A DNA stretch of 64,000 nucleotides from Onchidella celtica (GCA_963931925.1 OZ007581.1:12285192-12349191), one strand, 5' to 3'. Counted from the first letter of the stretch, positions 48,701 through 60,608 are shown. Program-made: numbers and translations. The notes: a model not told the origin generated them from the sequence alone.

Positions 48701-49194
48701 TGGAAGAAGACAATACACTGATATAGCTACTTTAGATATTACATTGGTAAAGTAATGACTTCTACCGTGCGCGTGCATCGGAATGTTCCCATACATGTTT
48801 ATTACCAAAACAAGGGACCAGAACTCTGGTCAACCTTAATGGCAAAAGTTACCTCCTCTTGAGTCATCCCTCATCCACTTGAGTGTGTTTGTGTTAGAGA
48901 ATCTGAAAACTGGACACGGCTTCCTGTGTTGCTCATCCTGCAGGCTTTGATGTCTAATCGTACGTCGGACGTAACTAAACTTGACTGCTGACTGGAACTA
49001 TCCCGAATATTCTGGTAAATACCAGGACGCACACTCACATACATAATTATACACAGACTCAATGCGTACGTATAGACAATGACTCAAAATATGGCTAATA
49101 GGAAAAAGATACAAAGCCCCGGATTAAGAAAAACGTCATAGAGGATGCAATGAAAGTGAAAGGAAACGCGAAGACTGTTGGCCAAAAGCCTGAT
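48701..49194. other. no recognised feature
   Basis: Unique-looking sequence. Confidence 0.5.
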
Positions 49195-49360
49195 TGTCTT
49201 TCTTTTTGCGTTACTTTTTATTGCAACGTTTCTGAATTATTTCTTTCTTGGGGCTTTGCTACATAATTTGTGTTTTCTTTTTACCACATTTTGCTTCAAA
49301 CCTTGCTGGAACCATACAACTTTTCTGCAGTTTTTATGATATTAAGATAAGAAAACACGG
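49195..49360 (-). repeat. dispersed repeat K, copy 3 (palindromic)
   Basis: The part at 49250-49290 is the reverse of GGCAAAAAGAAAACGTTG..AGCAAAGCC. The part at 49300-49350 (CTTGCTGGAACCATACA, then TTTTCTGCAGTTTTTATGAT) is in forward sense relative to copies 1 and 2, so the family can be palindromic. Confidence 0.5.
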
Positions 49361-49384
49361 GAATGCCGCATAATAATACAATAA

Positions 49385-49795
49385 TTATGTGAGTGTGCCT
49401 GAGAAAACCCACAATAAGTCGGCAACATGACATTTTGAGTTCTGTACATATAATAAAAGACAAGACATTTCTGATAAATTGAAGTCAGTGACCCCCCTAA
49501 AACAAGATTTTGAGAAAACGGCATTTAATCCTGTAAGTGGCAATAGCTAATTGACCAAGTAATATTGGAGTGATTGATGTTAGGAGACCGTAGTCTAATA
49601 ACGAAGCCGTTATAGATATCATAGTGACTAGTGTTCACTGCTCATCTACAGTTTACCCTGTAACATGCCACGGTCTCCTAAACAACAGCCAAGTTGGAAG
49701 TTTATGTCGGACCCATATTTTCCCTTCAAAGCCGTTTTTCTCAAAATCAGCTTTGTCGACATATTGTTGGTTTTCTCATGCACACTCACATGTGT
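49385..49795. repeat. palindromic repeat next to R1
   Basis: Three blocks recur inverted and in mirrored order: GTGAGTGTGCCTGAGAAAAC (49391) with GTTTTCTCATGCACACTCAC, ATTTTGAGAAAACGGC (49507) with GCCGTTTTTCTCAAAAT, and TTAGGAGACCGTAG (49578) with CACGGTCTCCTAA. This gives a foldback of about 400 bp centred near 49630. Confidence 0.72.
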
Positions 49796-49797
49796 GT

Positions 49798-50213
49798 GGC
49801 CGCCCGACAATATGAGGCACATTTCGGCACTACCTGATTCCAGAAAATCGTTAAAACACATCATGGGGTCAATTTTATCCATTTTGAGTTTTCAGTATTT
49901 TTGAAAAGTTTAACCTCTTTACCTTTCCTTGTCCATACTATACTCCTGTTTGAGAAGGGTTAAGGCCTCAAAATTGACTTTAAATAGAGTCATCATCATA
50001 ATTTTTACCAAAATCTGAAACTATAAAAGTGTTATTTTTTTTCAGAACTGTGGTTGTGTCACTTCCTTTGGTAAGCCATATCTTCTCTCCTAATTAAAGT
50101 GCAGTAATTTTTTTATTATTTTTTTTAAAGGACTTCGAATAACCTATTTGGTGATACCAATATCTCCATACCACCAAAATGCAGAAAGTGCCTCGTTTTG
50201 TCCGGCGGCTACG
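49798..50213 (-). mobile_element. dispersed repeat R1, full copy, reverse
   Basis: Ends GGCCGCCCGACAATATGAGG and GTGCCTCGTTTTGTCCGGCG are inverted. The interior is the reverse of 40081-40512: TTTTCAGTATTTTTGAAAAG, TTTGAGAAGGGTTAAGGCCT, GTGTCACTTCCTTTGG, GGTGATACCAATATCTCCAT. Confidence 0.74.
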
Positions 50214-52449
50214 CATTTCTGAGAAAAAAGTATTTTACAAGGAATGTGGACATTTGGGAATGGCAACAGTTTATATATATATTTTTTTTGGTTCAAGATG
50301 ACCATAAGTAACACATCTAAACCATTATTTAGATTTTGCCTATGGAGTGGGTAAAGAAACTTCATTCAGAGACGAGTTGGTATTTACATCCCACTGCGTA
50401 ATTTGATTGTTTGTAAAAGAGAATCAGAAACTCTGACACACCCACCTGTCCCCATCCCTCAGGCTCTCCCCACTCCCTCCCCCAAACCACTTTGTACCAC
50501 AAGGACTAAACAGAGAGAGAAAGAGAGACCTGCAGAAAGCTAATACGATTTCCTATCCGTGCCGTATCTAATAAACTAACAGTCTGACAGTAGAATATTG
50601 GGTTACAATGTAAACGTGATTGATTGAGGGCTGAAACAGAAAGAGTGGGTAAGTAATTGCTTGAGCATTATGTGCTGAAACACGGCCCCGAGGGCTAGAC
50701 AAATGAAGAAAGTTTCTCCCATGCAAGAAGTTTTCCTAGAGCAAGCCATAAAGATACTTGCTAATATTACTTTCTTCATGTCATCTCTCTCTTTCTTTAA
50801 TCACCCATAGGCTTATCTAAGTTTGGTTCGTATCTTCATACGTTTTGCTTCTTTTGTATAAATAGTAGTTTTCGTTTAACGGCACGCTGGTACGATAACA
50901 GCCGCTTTGGTTTTTCCCAGATGTATTGTGTGTGTGTGTGTGTATGTATGTTCTACTGTGTCTTGATTCTCAGAGCTTGATCGACTAAAATTTCACAGAT
51001 TTTAATGAAATACAATAGGAAACGTCCGTATCATTTTATTATTTTTTCTAATAAAGATTTAGAATGAATTTTTGTAAATATGTTTACATATCTTTAATCG
51101 GGTTACAGATTTCAGCTTCCTTCAGAAAGGACGAAGTGCAGTGCGGGTCCAGGTCAGAAATTAATTGTTTCCTGGACCCCACAAAAAATGCCTCCTTGGG
51201 AAAAAGAACGTGACATCCAGGCATGACGCTTTCTTCGGATATGTGTGAAAACCTGCTCATTCAGTCAAAATATGGTTCACCTAAAGTTGGTGATTACAGG
51301 CTCAACATTCAGGGGGATCCTCCACCCTGAGTGAAAAACAGCGTGTAAGGTGAGAATGACCCTGACGGAATCTACTAAGGACAGTTATTTCTTCTCAAAG
51401 ATTTCGTTGAGAGGTATGGCGCCAGTGTCGAAGTGAATTTTAGAAATATACTGCCAGATGACAACGGTGCATGTTGGGCTGAGGGCAGATGTGCCGAGAT
51501 AAATCATTAAGAAAGTATTATCTTTACATTATTCATCTTGATATAGAATCTATGAGAATGAACGAGAAAGTATTGTTGCCTATGTCAGAGAGCCTGAAGA
51601 TTTACGATCTATGACAGGTCCTTAGATATTAATTAGGTCATGCTACCACCGGAACATTCACGCAAACAATCTCGCAATCATTTTGTATCTTGTTACCAAT
51701 CTACGGAAGGCTGCAACACATTTGACATTGTGAGTTGTTTATTCCTCATCGTTCATAGTCTGGGCTTGACCTGATTATTTTTTACTCCCTATCTCTTTCA
51801 GATGTGACCCAATTTCTTAAAGGGATAATTATGTCGCAAGGGCCGAACAGGAGAAATGGAATTTTTTTTTAAAATAGAGAGATAATTTCGGTAAAAACTG
51901 ACGACTTTGATTAATTATGATTCTTCAATTTCTAATCTATTGTACACAATTTTTTTTATTCATAAATAAAATGTCCAACTGAATTTGATACGATTATTTA
52001 ACCGATTAGACTAGAAAGGTCACAGATGCCAATTATGTTCAGATTCCCCCTGTTTCTTCCGTCGCCAGTCAAGTTATAATTTGGCTTGCCAGTTGGTCTG
52101 TTTGACAGGAAAATATGTGTGTTTTAATTTTCACATCTTTTGCGACTTATAGGCTTTTCTTCTTCTATTCCTCTTCTTTTTTTCTTATTTATCACTTTGT
52201 ATCTTCTTCCAGTTTCGTTTCATCATGTAAATTGTGGTCAGTCATTGATTTGACTATTTGGTTTGTTAACGTAAAGATCAGTTAATTGTTTTTTTTTTGT
52301 TTTTTTGTAAGTCTTGTATTTTTATGCACTGATATGACAATACTTATATCGTCTGCCATTCCCGTTCTCGCTTAGCGGGATTTCGTCTACTAAAACAAGC
52401 ACTCTGCGTGGCTTTTTCCAATAACACAATAATGGCTTCTGCTACAGCG
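50214..52449. other. 2.2 kb with no recognised feature
   Basis: The quietest part of the window: AT-rich, a short GT run at 50928-50944 and T runs. No open frame of useful length and no repeat shared with other parts of the window. It could be intronic or intergenic host DNA. Confidence 0.55.
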
Positions 52450-52712
52450 AGACCTTGCTGTAGTTCTTGTTTCGTTTATCTCCATTTTCTCAACAAAATT
52501 ATTTTTTTTAATTGGAGACCTTTTAGTATAATTATATAGAAGAGATATAACAAAATTAATGCGCACTTTGACACTTGTTTGTAAAACTAGGTTGTGTCAC
52601 TTACCAAGTCGTTTCACAGTTCCGATATATTCTCTCCCTATCATAATAAGTGAAGTTGCAAACGTTTAATGTTGAATTTCTCAGTTGTGCAAAAAGTGGA
52701 GTTAGAACAAAG
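52450..52712 (+). repeat. dispersed repeat R4, copy 2
   Basis: Contains AGTTCTTGTTTCGTTTATCT, CCATTTTCTCAACAAAATTA, GCGCACTTTGACACTTGTTT and TTTAATGTTGAATTTCTCAG, aligned with 40905-41130. Confidence 0.75.
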
Positions 52713-54074
52713 AAAAACTAAAGTCTTGATAAGCGGGAACGCCAATCGTCATAGCGTCAGTTTGTAATGTAGTGTAGAGGGCGGGAGGTTGGAGAGGGTT
52801 GATATGTCAGCCCATTTTTATGTTGAGAAATGTTTCCGCCAAACACAAAATATTATCCAGAAACACAGCCTACATCCGGCTTAAGGTTGAGTTTAGTCGG
52901 GCCAAAATGAACCCATAAGCCACGCAAAGAACGAGGGGAAATTCAACAATAAAACCAAATCTAAACAAACGAAGAAATTATCTGGCAGAAAAATTGAGAA
53001 AGGGGCAGGGGAATTTGAACTCTCTTAATGCCCTTTGTCCTATACTTTGAGCGGATGGTTGCTGGAGGCTTCAGGTAGAATCTCCTTCTGTCCTATCATT
53101 CTGCTATATTCTGTCTATCGTCTTGTAACTTCCAAGCACAATGTGGCAATTTTAATGTCGATTTGCTTTTCCCAAACTCCAACTTGTTCATATCGTCACT
53201 GTCCCACAAGACTGTGATAATGAAAAATCAGAAAATCAAAAATTCGAAAAGTCGATATTAAACTATATTCAAAGCTCATCGAATGATCAAAGTTATGAAG
53301 TCCTAAGTAGAAAAATAATTAAAATTATTTAAATATTCACCCTGACTAAACCGGTTTTGCTGAATTGAAATTAATAGGTTTTCCTTCTCCTGAAAAGTAC
53401 CCCAAACCGATTACAACAGTTTTAAGGAACGGTGAGGAGATTAGAAGTGTGTCATCTGATCCTCAATGCTCTATATTTGGATCATATTTTAAGTTACAAA
53501 TAAATAAACATTGGAGATAAATATTTACAATTTTGCATTTATTTGACAAGTATAAGTCAATTTTGGAAGTTGCTGAGTTCTTGGGTAAAGGACTATTTCT
53601 CTGGGCATTACAGGTTTGAGATCGGATGAACTTGGTGCCAGGTTAATCGGTTAGCTAGTTCGAGGAGTGCAAGATATTCTGCTAAAAAATTGGCAAAAAG
53701 AATACGTTCTATGGTTTTTTAAAACCTTTCGTCAAGAAATTCTGATGTGTGCTGGCTGATGCATATTAAGAAAATTATCCAATAATAATGATAAATAAAA
53801 TGATTTATACAATTGTTTAAGCAAATGTTTGATGCACATAGGATGGCGAAAGTGCCAGTTTGCCGGGCAGCAGACATGACTCTGCCGCTCCTACCTCGTA
53901 CAGAACCACAATAACAAAGCGTGAGACAAAATTATTTTTTTTTTTTGAAAAAAGAAATGCTCCCTGGTCGTTTGGATTAACTGTAGTAGAGCACACAGAA
54001 CTTTGTGTCTCAGTTAGAAACTCCTAAGACCTACTGTTCCTAACCAACATTATTGCACGTTTTCTCTTGTTCAA
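52713..54074. other. no recognised feature
   Basis: AT-rich unique-looking sequence. No supported gene. Confidence 0.55.
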
Positions 54075-54079
54075 GCGGT

Positions 54080-54300
54080 ACCTTTTTTTTTTTGTGCAGG
54101 GTTTCTTTCTTTCCCTTTTGATTTCTTTTGTCTTTCTTTTGCCGTTTTTTTTTTCTTTCTCTTTGTATTTTCTTTCGTTCTTTCATTGTGTTCTCTCTGA
54201 CTTTGCTTCTTCCTTTCTTTTGCTCTTCTGTCCTCCTTTCTTTCGCTTCTTTGTTTTTTTTTTCTGTACTGTTTCTCTAGAATCAAGATTACGGAACGCT
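54080..54300. repeat. TTTC-rich pyrimidine tract
   Basis: Imperfect TTTC and TTCT units, followed by a C-rich patch at 54330-54362. Confidence 0.85.
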
Positions 54301-54362
54301 CCCTTATCATTCTCTCCCCTCCCCGTTTCCTTGCCCCCACCCCCCTCCCCCCCCCCGCCCCC

Positions 54363-56209
54363 TCCTTTCCGCGTTCGATGACCAACTTTTAATTGGTCTC
54401 TGGGGATCTACAAAAAACAGCACAGTTTAAGACTACAAGATGGTCGCCGCGGGGCAGCAGACTAGACAAGTGTATTGCCTCACAATTTTACATCGTTGTC
54501 CCGCGGCGGAAGTAACTCAAATTGTAATCATCATACTTAAACAATTTTATGGCCAAAGTTTCTGTCTGTTTGCTGTCTTTATCCCTGTGTAGAATGTAAG
54601 TTTTCTGCTGGCACAGCTCATACTACAGCCAATGGGGCCATACATCAGTAAACTGAGACTACCAACACATACAAAAGAACGAGACTAAATAGTTTACGTG
54701 CCATCGTCAACAAGGTTGTTACCGAGATATATTTTATGAGTGGGAGAGTGGAGTGAAGAAAATCCATACATTCTGAGGTATTGTATGCAGAATGAGGAGT
54801 ATTAGATATCTGGCTCTTTGAATTGACTGCATTTCGCGTTAGTGTACACAACTGTTTTTGTATTTTCAGCGTACGTCATGCCAGAAGCAAATTTCATTCG
54901 GGCTCAGTAAAATATATTCTGTTCGGTTCTATTCATTAAGTACAGGATAACCTTGGAAGAATGTATACTCATGTTGAATATTTATTAAATACAGTGTTAA
55001 TCAAGACAGATCTAAGATTTACAATTCAAATGGAAGCAGGTGGATGTGTAATTATTTGAATATTCACCATTCTAATGGTCAAAAGCTCCTGCAAAAGGGC
55101 AGGTGAGGGTTGATATCACGTGTATAAATATCGTACAATGGAGAGGCGTAAGTGTGTGTGTGGGGGGGGGGGAGGGGGGGGGCGGGTACGGGGGTGGAAA
55201 CTTGAAAAAAACCGAGCATACAGTACTTCAAGCATGGCGCCTTAGCCAACTGAAAGTACGGGGCGAGGTCAGGAGGGACTGCATGCAGCGGGTAAAAACT
55301 GCTGCTGTGCGTGCACAGAATGTGGTCGGTTCCGAGCAAGAACCAAATAACTACCAAAAAACGGATATCTATACAAACACCGCCATTTAGGTCACTGTGA
55401 CAGATATTTTTACTACTATAAATTTGAAGTCTGTGTCTTTATTCGTTGTTTTTTTTTGTGCTTGAATTTACTTATCATTTCGTTAACCATTGCGATGTAC
55501 TACAAGCTTGTGTCAGTCGTAACTGGAAGGCAAAAATAACAATAATTTCAGACGTCACATGACCCTCAAAAGCTAGCACTCTCCGTCCATTTATATGTTA
55601 TTATTCCTTTTATTTACATCATCACAGGTTTATGTACCGACCTTCAAACAAAAGATAGACTGGGAAATCAGCTTTTCTGATTAAATTCTATTCCATCTAA
55701 AAATAAGCAAACAATAAAAAAAGACAAGACAAAGGAATGCAAGAATGTCTTCCATCGGAGCCCTGTAAGGTGCCTCGTACCAACCTTCCCCTGACCCACC
55801 AAACAAGAAAGCAACTTTCTTAAAATCTTACACTTTACTCCAAGACAAACATTAAGATACTTTTGTGTAGTATTTCTTTCCACAAAAGAGAAAAATTACT
55901 CACAGAGACCCAGTCCCCACAGAGATGAGAACCAGTGACTGGCCACAATAAGAAAGCCTTTCACTGTTTAGCCAACATGTCATTAAAGTCTCCAGGTCGG
56001 AACACAAGGGCTATAATCAGACAGAATTTAACGTACTTTAAGGAACTCCGTTACTCAATAGTTGATGGACGTTTTTCCTATTCTCTGGGAATCGTTGAGC
56101 GGGGGATGTGTAAACAAGGAAGTCTACTGCGCAAACCGTGGGTGGATGGGGGCGCAGGTATTCTGGGGAAGGCGCCACCCCAAGCTCCTTGCGCCATCCT
56201 TAAAGTATA
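54363..56209. other. no recognised feature
   Basis: 1.8 kb of unique-looking DNA with G-rich runs at about 55160-55185. Short frames at 55079-55390 and 55935-56334 have no motifs. Confidence 0.5.
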
Positions 56210-56534
56210 ATCGCGATCATAGTTCTTTCTTGTTCTATCTCCATGTTCTAAAAAAAAACAAAAAAAAGTGGAGATCTTCAGTGTGTAGAATACAATGTCA
56301 TATAGCTATTTCATTTGTTCAAAATACCTTGTGACGCTCATGAAGCTATTTCACAGTTTTGATTTACTCTAATTCATTATCATAGGGGCTGTTGCTAACC
56401 AACTTTAGTCTAATTACAAAGCCGAATAGAGAAAACACTGGGTTGTGTTCACTGCTTGTCAAAGCCTCACTGTGTAGCTTACTGCCGTCTCCTAAGAACA
56501 GAAGGAAACCAAAGCCCCAAACGTTTAACGTCGA
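56210..56534 (+). repeat. R4 copy 3 followed by R1-group sequence
   Basis: R4 at 56210-56390 (GCGATCATAGTTCTTTCTTG, TCTATCTCCATGTTCT, CTATTTCACAGTTTTGATTT). An R1-group block follows at 56403-56510 (TCTAATTACAAAGCCGAATA, GTGTTCACTGCTTGTCAAAG, CGTCTCCTAAG). Confidence 0.72.
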
Positions 56535-56710
56535 ATTGAAGAGCGGTTTTCCCAAGAACTGGGTAAGTCAAATTTCGCATCAGTTAGTTATGGCCCCTTT
56601 CAGGCATTCATTCAGAACTTGTGTAAGACGTGGTGTAAGTGTTTATTTGACACTTGATATGGGAAATCGGCTAGGAAATCGGGTAAAGACGGGATATATC
56701 CAGTTTTAAG
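56535..56710 (+). repeat. dispersed repeat R3, left arm
   Basis: GAATTGAAGAGCGGTTTTCC, AACTGGGTAAGTCAAATTTC and CAGGCATTCATTCAGAACT match 32470-32640. The mirror-image arm is at 58330-58412, on the far side of the LINE. Confidence 0.75.
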
Positions 56711-56714
56711 TGAA

Positions 56715-58329
56715 CACGTACGCCGCATCTTACATTAAATAAACAACTCTATTTTAAGTGGGTCCGTCCCTGATTATTTTAAAACAGCCTGGGTAACACC
56801 ACTTTTGAAAAAAACGACTCTTGATCAAAACATGTTGAAAAATTATAGACCCGTCTCAAACCTTCCTTTTCTTTCAAAAATCCTTGAAAAGGTGATATTA
56901 CAACAACTAATGTGTCATTTGAGAAATAATGACCTGTTGGAACCATTTCAATCTGCTTACAGAAGTAACCACAGTACTGAAACTGCACTATTAAGAATCA
57001 TGAATGACATATTAGTAAAGGCAGATTCTGGAAATATTACTCTGCTAAATTTGTTGGATCTATCAGCAGCGTTCGACACCATCGATCACGAAATCCTGCT
57101 CAGAAAGCTAGAAACATCGTTTGGAATCAGAGGGGTCGCCCTTAAATGGGTCGAATCTTACCTGTCAAATCGCCACCAATTTGTTGTAACCAACAAAATA
57201 AGATCTTTTTCTTATGCGCTTCAGCATGGCGTACCACAAGGCTCAGTGCTTGGTCCTATTTTGTTTACTATCTATACTATTCCACTTGTACATGAAATAA
57301 GGAAATTTAATTTACAATATCATCTCTATGCTGATGATACCCAGCTCTACAGTTCTGCCTTGCCATGCGATGTTGACAGCCTTCTGCAGCAGGCTGGAAA
57401 CTGTATAACAGAAATTAAAAGCTGGATGAACCAAAACAAACTGGCACTAAATGAGGATAAAACTGAGGTTATTTTATTAGGCCGTGAGCGGGTTCTGCAA
57501 GAAGTGGACAGAACTGAGATGATAATTGGCACTAATTCAATAGAAATTTCAAAAAAAGTAAAAAACCTAGGGGTTTACATTGATTCAAATCTTTCTATGT
57601 CATCTCAGGTTAGTCACCTCATTCGTATTCTATACATGGAAATCTGGAAAATTGGTAAAATCAGACATCTTATTTCAACTGAAACTGCGGCTGTTTTAGT
57701 AAATTCTTTTGTACTTTCAAAGCTTGACTATTGCAACTCCCTTTTGGCTGGAATTTCACAAAAAAATATTAGAAAACTCCAAATTGCTCAAAACAATGCA
57801 GCGAGACTTGTTTTGAAGAAAAAGAAAAGAGATTCAGCACTGCCACTTCTGCAGAGTTTGCACTGGCTGCCAGTCGAGAAAAGAATAATGTACAAATTGT
57901 CATCCATTTGTCACAAATGTGTCAATAATACTGCTCCATCGTACCTAGTTGATTTAACTGATTACTATGTTCCATCTCGTCAACTAAGATCATCATCTGA
58001 CACTACAAAATTGAAAGTACCTAAAATGAATCTGTCCACTGTAGGAGAAAAGTCCTTTTCATTTCTTGGCCCTACCATCTGGAACACTCTTCCAAAGACA
58101 ACCAGGGAAATTAATGACATTGGTTCTTTCAAACGCCATCTGAAGACCCATTTCTTTCAGACAAACTAGGCTAGTTGTTTTTCGGCAGCAACAATAGTAA
58201 ATATTTTTGAATTTCTTTTGTGTATGCGTGTGTGTGTGTGTGTGTAAGAGTTTGTTAAAGCGCCCAGAGCTTGTCATCGACGGGGTTGGGCGCTATATAA
58301 ATGCAATATATTATTATTATTATTATTAA
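56715..58329 (+). mobile_element. 5'-truncated CR1/L2-group LINE
   Basis: The element holds the reverse transcriptase frame described separately and a short 3' UTR. Near its end AAGCGCCC and GGGCGCTATATAAATGCAAT form a stem, followed by ATTATTATTATTATTA. This hairpin plus trinucleotide tail is the hallmark 3' end of CR1/L2-group LINEs and is recognised by their reverse transcriptase. The endonuclease and first ORF are missing, as usual for target-primed insertions that stop early. A (GT)n run lies in the UTR at 58224-58244. It is inserted between inverted R3 arms. Confidence 0.92.
56739..58169 (+). CDS. LINE reverse transcriptase, C-terminal 476 codons, open
   Basis: Copies LINE RNA into DNA at a nicked target. 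The frame is open from the stop at 56736 to the TAG at 58167-58169. The first residues read INNSILSGSVPDYFKTAWVT, the usual start of the RT fingers, followed by LLKK, NYRPVSNLPFLSKILEK, LLDLSAAFDTIDH (first catalytic Asp), HGVPQGSVLGP and the catalytic YADDTQLY. The conserved C-terminal region has LHWLPVEKRIMYK, PSYL, RSSSD, and FSFLGPTIWNTLPK with FKRHLKTHFF before the stop. The family has an N-terminal endonuclease and often an upstream ORF1; both are absent. No start codon is expected at a truncated end; an internal TTG at 56805 is not a real start. The uninterrupted frame suggests recent insertion. Closest group by motif is CR1/L2/Crack. Confidence 0.92.
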   Translation: MNNSILSGSVPDYFKTAWVTPLLKKTTLDQNMLKNYRPVSNLPFLSKILEKVILQQLMCHLRNNDLLEPFQSAYRSNHSTETALLRIMNDILVKADSGNITLLNLLDLSAAFDTIDHEILLRKLETSFGIRGVALKWVESYLSNRHQFVVTNKIRSFSYALQHGVPQGSVLGPILFTIYTIPLVHEIRKFNLQYHLYADDTQLYSSALPCDVDSLLQQAGNCITEIKSWMNQNKLALNEDKTEVILLGRERVLQEVDRTEMIIGTNSIEISKKVKNLGVYIDSNLSMSSQVSHLIRILYMEIWKIGKIRHLISTETAAVLVNSFVLSKLDYCNSLLAGISQKNIRKLQIAQNNAARLVLKKKKRDSALPLLQSLHWLPVEKRIMYKLSSICHKCVNNTAPSYLVDLTDYYVPSRQLRSSSDTTKLKVPKMNLSTVGEKSFSFLGPTIWNTLPKTTREINDIGSFKRHLKTHFFQTN

Positions 58330-58440
58330 ATTTGAATGGCTCTTTGATAGGAACCATAACTCTTGCAAAATTTGACTTACCCAGTTTTGGAAGAACGTTC
58401 TTCAATTTCTGTGTGTAAAAAAGTGAAGTTGGCTCAAAAA
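58330..58440 (-). repeat. dispersed repeat R3, right arm
   Basis: Reverse-sense R3: AATTTGAATGGCTCTTTGAT, AAAATTTGACTTACCCAGTT, GAACGTTCTTCAATTTC. It continues into a reverse R4-like end (AAAAAGTGAAGTTGGCTC, AAGAACTAAGGCCGAGAT). Confidence 0.75.
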
Positions 58441-59035
58441 AGAACTAAGGCCGAGATATGTATGCTCGGTTTTGGGGAGAAATTTTAACCCTCCCCTCCC
58501 CCCCCCCTTGATTTTCATAATGTTTGGCTTCAACCCTCCTTCCTCCCCTCCTCTCATTTACCTCCTTGTACAAGAATTTGTGTTTGGCCATTACAACAGT
58601 GCGTGTCTATGGCAAGGCGTTGATGTTCAGAAACTTAAAAGCGATATTTTGTATGGATATTTTGACCATTATTTTCATCAGAAGTAAAGACTTGATCTGC
58701 ATCACCATGCTATAGTGGAGCTGGAGGATGAATATGTAAGCAGCTAATACTCCCTGACTACCAGACCAAACATGATGAAACTTTGTACTCTGCCTTGATT
58801 TTTGACAATGCCTTTCCAGGGTATATCCAGTGGGGACAAAATTCAGTATTTGATGCGTCAATGAGATGCGTTTCTTGGAGAAAAACAGAAAAGTATGATC
58901 GGACATTTCAGTGTGACTCGGAGTGTGACCACCGTTCAACAAAGGGTTGTGGGTGGGTTGGTGGGCAATTCTGGTAGGGTTTCCCTCTGTCGTTCTGTTA
59001 CATTCTGTCTAGAGTCTGGTTTTTTCATATCACAA
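58441..59035. other. no recognised feature
   Basis: C-rich run at 58493-58509. The open frames at 58472-59134 are short and have no motif. Confidence 0.5.
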
Positions 59036-59475
59036 TATAGGCCCATGCGAATGACGTCACAGAGTGTTTTTGTTTTGTACTTCCGAGACCAAAAATGGCC
59101 GGTGGATCAGCTGACGAGTGTCACTTCGAGATAATTATGTTAAGCGGTAAAAATGCCTGCCGGTTGCATTGCAGTTGGCTGTCGTGACAGGGGTGGAAAG
59201 GATGGATCCAAGCTAGCGAGATTCCCTACCATCCGTGTAAACAAGGGAATGGGAGTGAAAGAATTGAACGAACGTCTCCCATGTGCGTGTACACTCGTGT
59301 CATTGTTTACTGTAGTGAACTTTTTTATTTAGCTCGCCGCCGATTGGTTCGCATCACCTGAAGTGCTCGCAGTGCAAATCAGCTAACGAATCAAAATCAA
59401 TACTACCATCGCCATGGTTATGTGTCGGTCTTTGCAACTAAAATGGCCGATATCCGCAATGGGCCTATGGCCGTT
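59036..59475. mobile_element. possible DNA element with inverted ends holding a THAP-like frame
   Basis: ATAGGCCCATGCGAATG near 59037 and CCGCAATGGGCCTATGG near 59455-59471 are inverted with one internal base difference, and an AAAATGGCC block lies just inside each. About 440 bp. A THAP-like frame inside would fit a remnant of a P-type or other THAP-bearing transposon. Alternatively the ends are chance and this is a host THAP first exon. Confidence 0.45.
59153..59332 (+). CDS. THAP-like zinc-finger fragment, 59 codons
   Basis: The frame starts MPAGCIAVGCRDRGGKDG and continues SKLARFPTIRVNKGMGVKEL. This fits the start of a THAP DNA-binding domain: MP, C-x4-C (residues 5 and 10), a conserved Phe-Pro (24-25) and an E-L-x-E-R stretch (37-41) that in the family leads to R..W. 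After residue 41 the similarity stops and the frame runs into a TAG at 59330. A GT at 59274-59275 could be a splice donor at that point, so it may be a first exon; it may also be a decayed fragment. The second zinc-binding Cys/His pair and the Trp are not present downstream within this frame. THAP domains occur in host transcription factors and in P-element-type transposases. Confidence 0.55.
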   Translation: MPAGCIAVGCRDRGGKDGSKLARFPTIRVNKGMGVKELNERLPCACTLVSLFTVVNFFI

Positions 59476-60608
59476 GTCGTATCGACGCTCTCCAAACTCA
59501 TAATCAAATTCAACGTTTATGTAATTTTAAGATCGTCTAATAAAACAGATAAATCTGTTGACAAACAAATCAAGTAAAATCAAATGATTTAATTAATACC
59601 TCAGACACGCTCCTCAGAAACCCCGTGTTTACTATCATGGTTAGTATCGTTTGGTCGAACCGGATCAAAGCGTAATCGCGCCTGCTGGTTGTTTGTGGCG
59701 GTACAGTGAGAAAGTGGAATGACCTATTTCTACTTTGAATATTCGCCAGTAGGTATATAGTATGAAGCTTACACACATAGTTGTACACAGGCATGTGTTG
59801 TATTTAATGCCCAAGTTTTTATTTCTGGTTGATCGAAGAAATGACATTGTGTTACAAGGCTTTGAAAGAGAAACACACGCAACCCATCCGGGCTAAACGA
59901 TGCCTGGTTACCGGATGTAAACACTGGCAGTGACAGTGCATTACACTTTTTCATGGTAGGGGCGAAAAAAGTTGGCATTGGAAACCTTTGGTTTCTTTTC
60001 TCTACCATCCTGTCATTTCCCCACCCCCTGCCTATGGGTGCGCCGCTGAATGATCACAAAGCAATTGTAATGATTCTATTGTCATCCAGAAAGAATTATC
60101 CTTGACACACAGTGGCGGCGCTTCCTGTCCACTCCTAAAAAGTAACGTTCTATTGGTCCTTTGTGGTGAACAAATTAAAAAGGACCACACAAATTAAAGG
60201 CAATGGAATAGCAGAAAGGCTTGACACAAAGTGTTTAATTGTGGTTCAATAAGATGTTGTCAGCGAAGTACCGAGCTAGAACCAAACAGAGATACAATTA
60301 TACAATGGATTCAGATAGAATTGAAATAAAACGGAGTTAGCTTTCGATGGTTAAGAGTGTTCGCATTGTGCTAAAAAGAAAGGATGAGGGGGTACGAACC
60401 CGAAAAACTTGGGGAAAAAAATCCATTCGTTGACATTAAATGTTTTCATTTTATTCACTTGGCAGATTATATCTTCAGGGCAGTGGTAACGAGTGTGGGT
60501 TTTTATGTTAGCCTAGAGAAGATTCTTAGGGACTGAAAGTTGGTTTAATTATTTGATTTCATTCTTTTGAAATTCATTATGTCTATATTACGCACTTTTC
60601 ATGTTGTT
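59476..60608. other. no recognised feature
   Basis: Unique-looking sequence. The reverse-strand frames at 59570-60008 have no motif. CGATGCCTGGTTACCGGATG near 59900 vaguely recalls the start of a THAP frame but is immediately interrupted. Confidence 0.45.

Noticed and set aside
59769-60008. Second THAP-like start near 59900
   Set aside because: Only a few residues resemble a THAP start and the frame stops at once.
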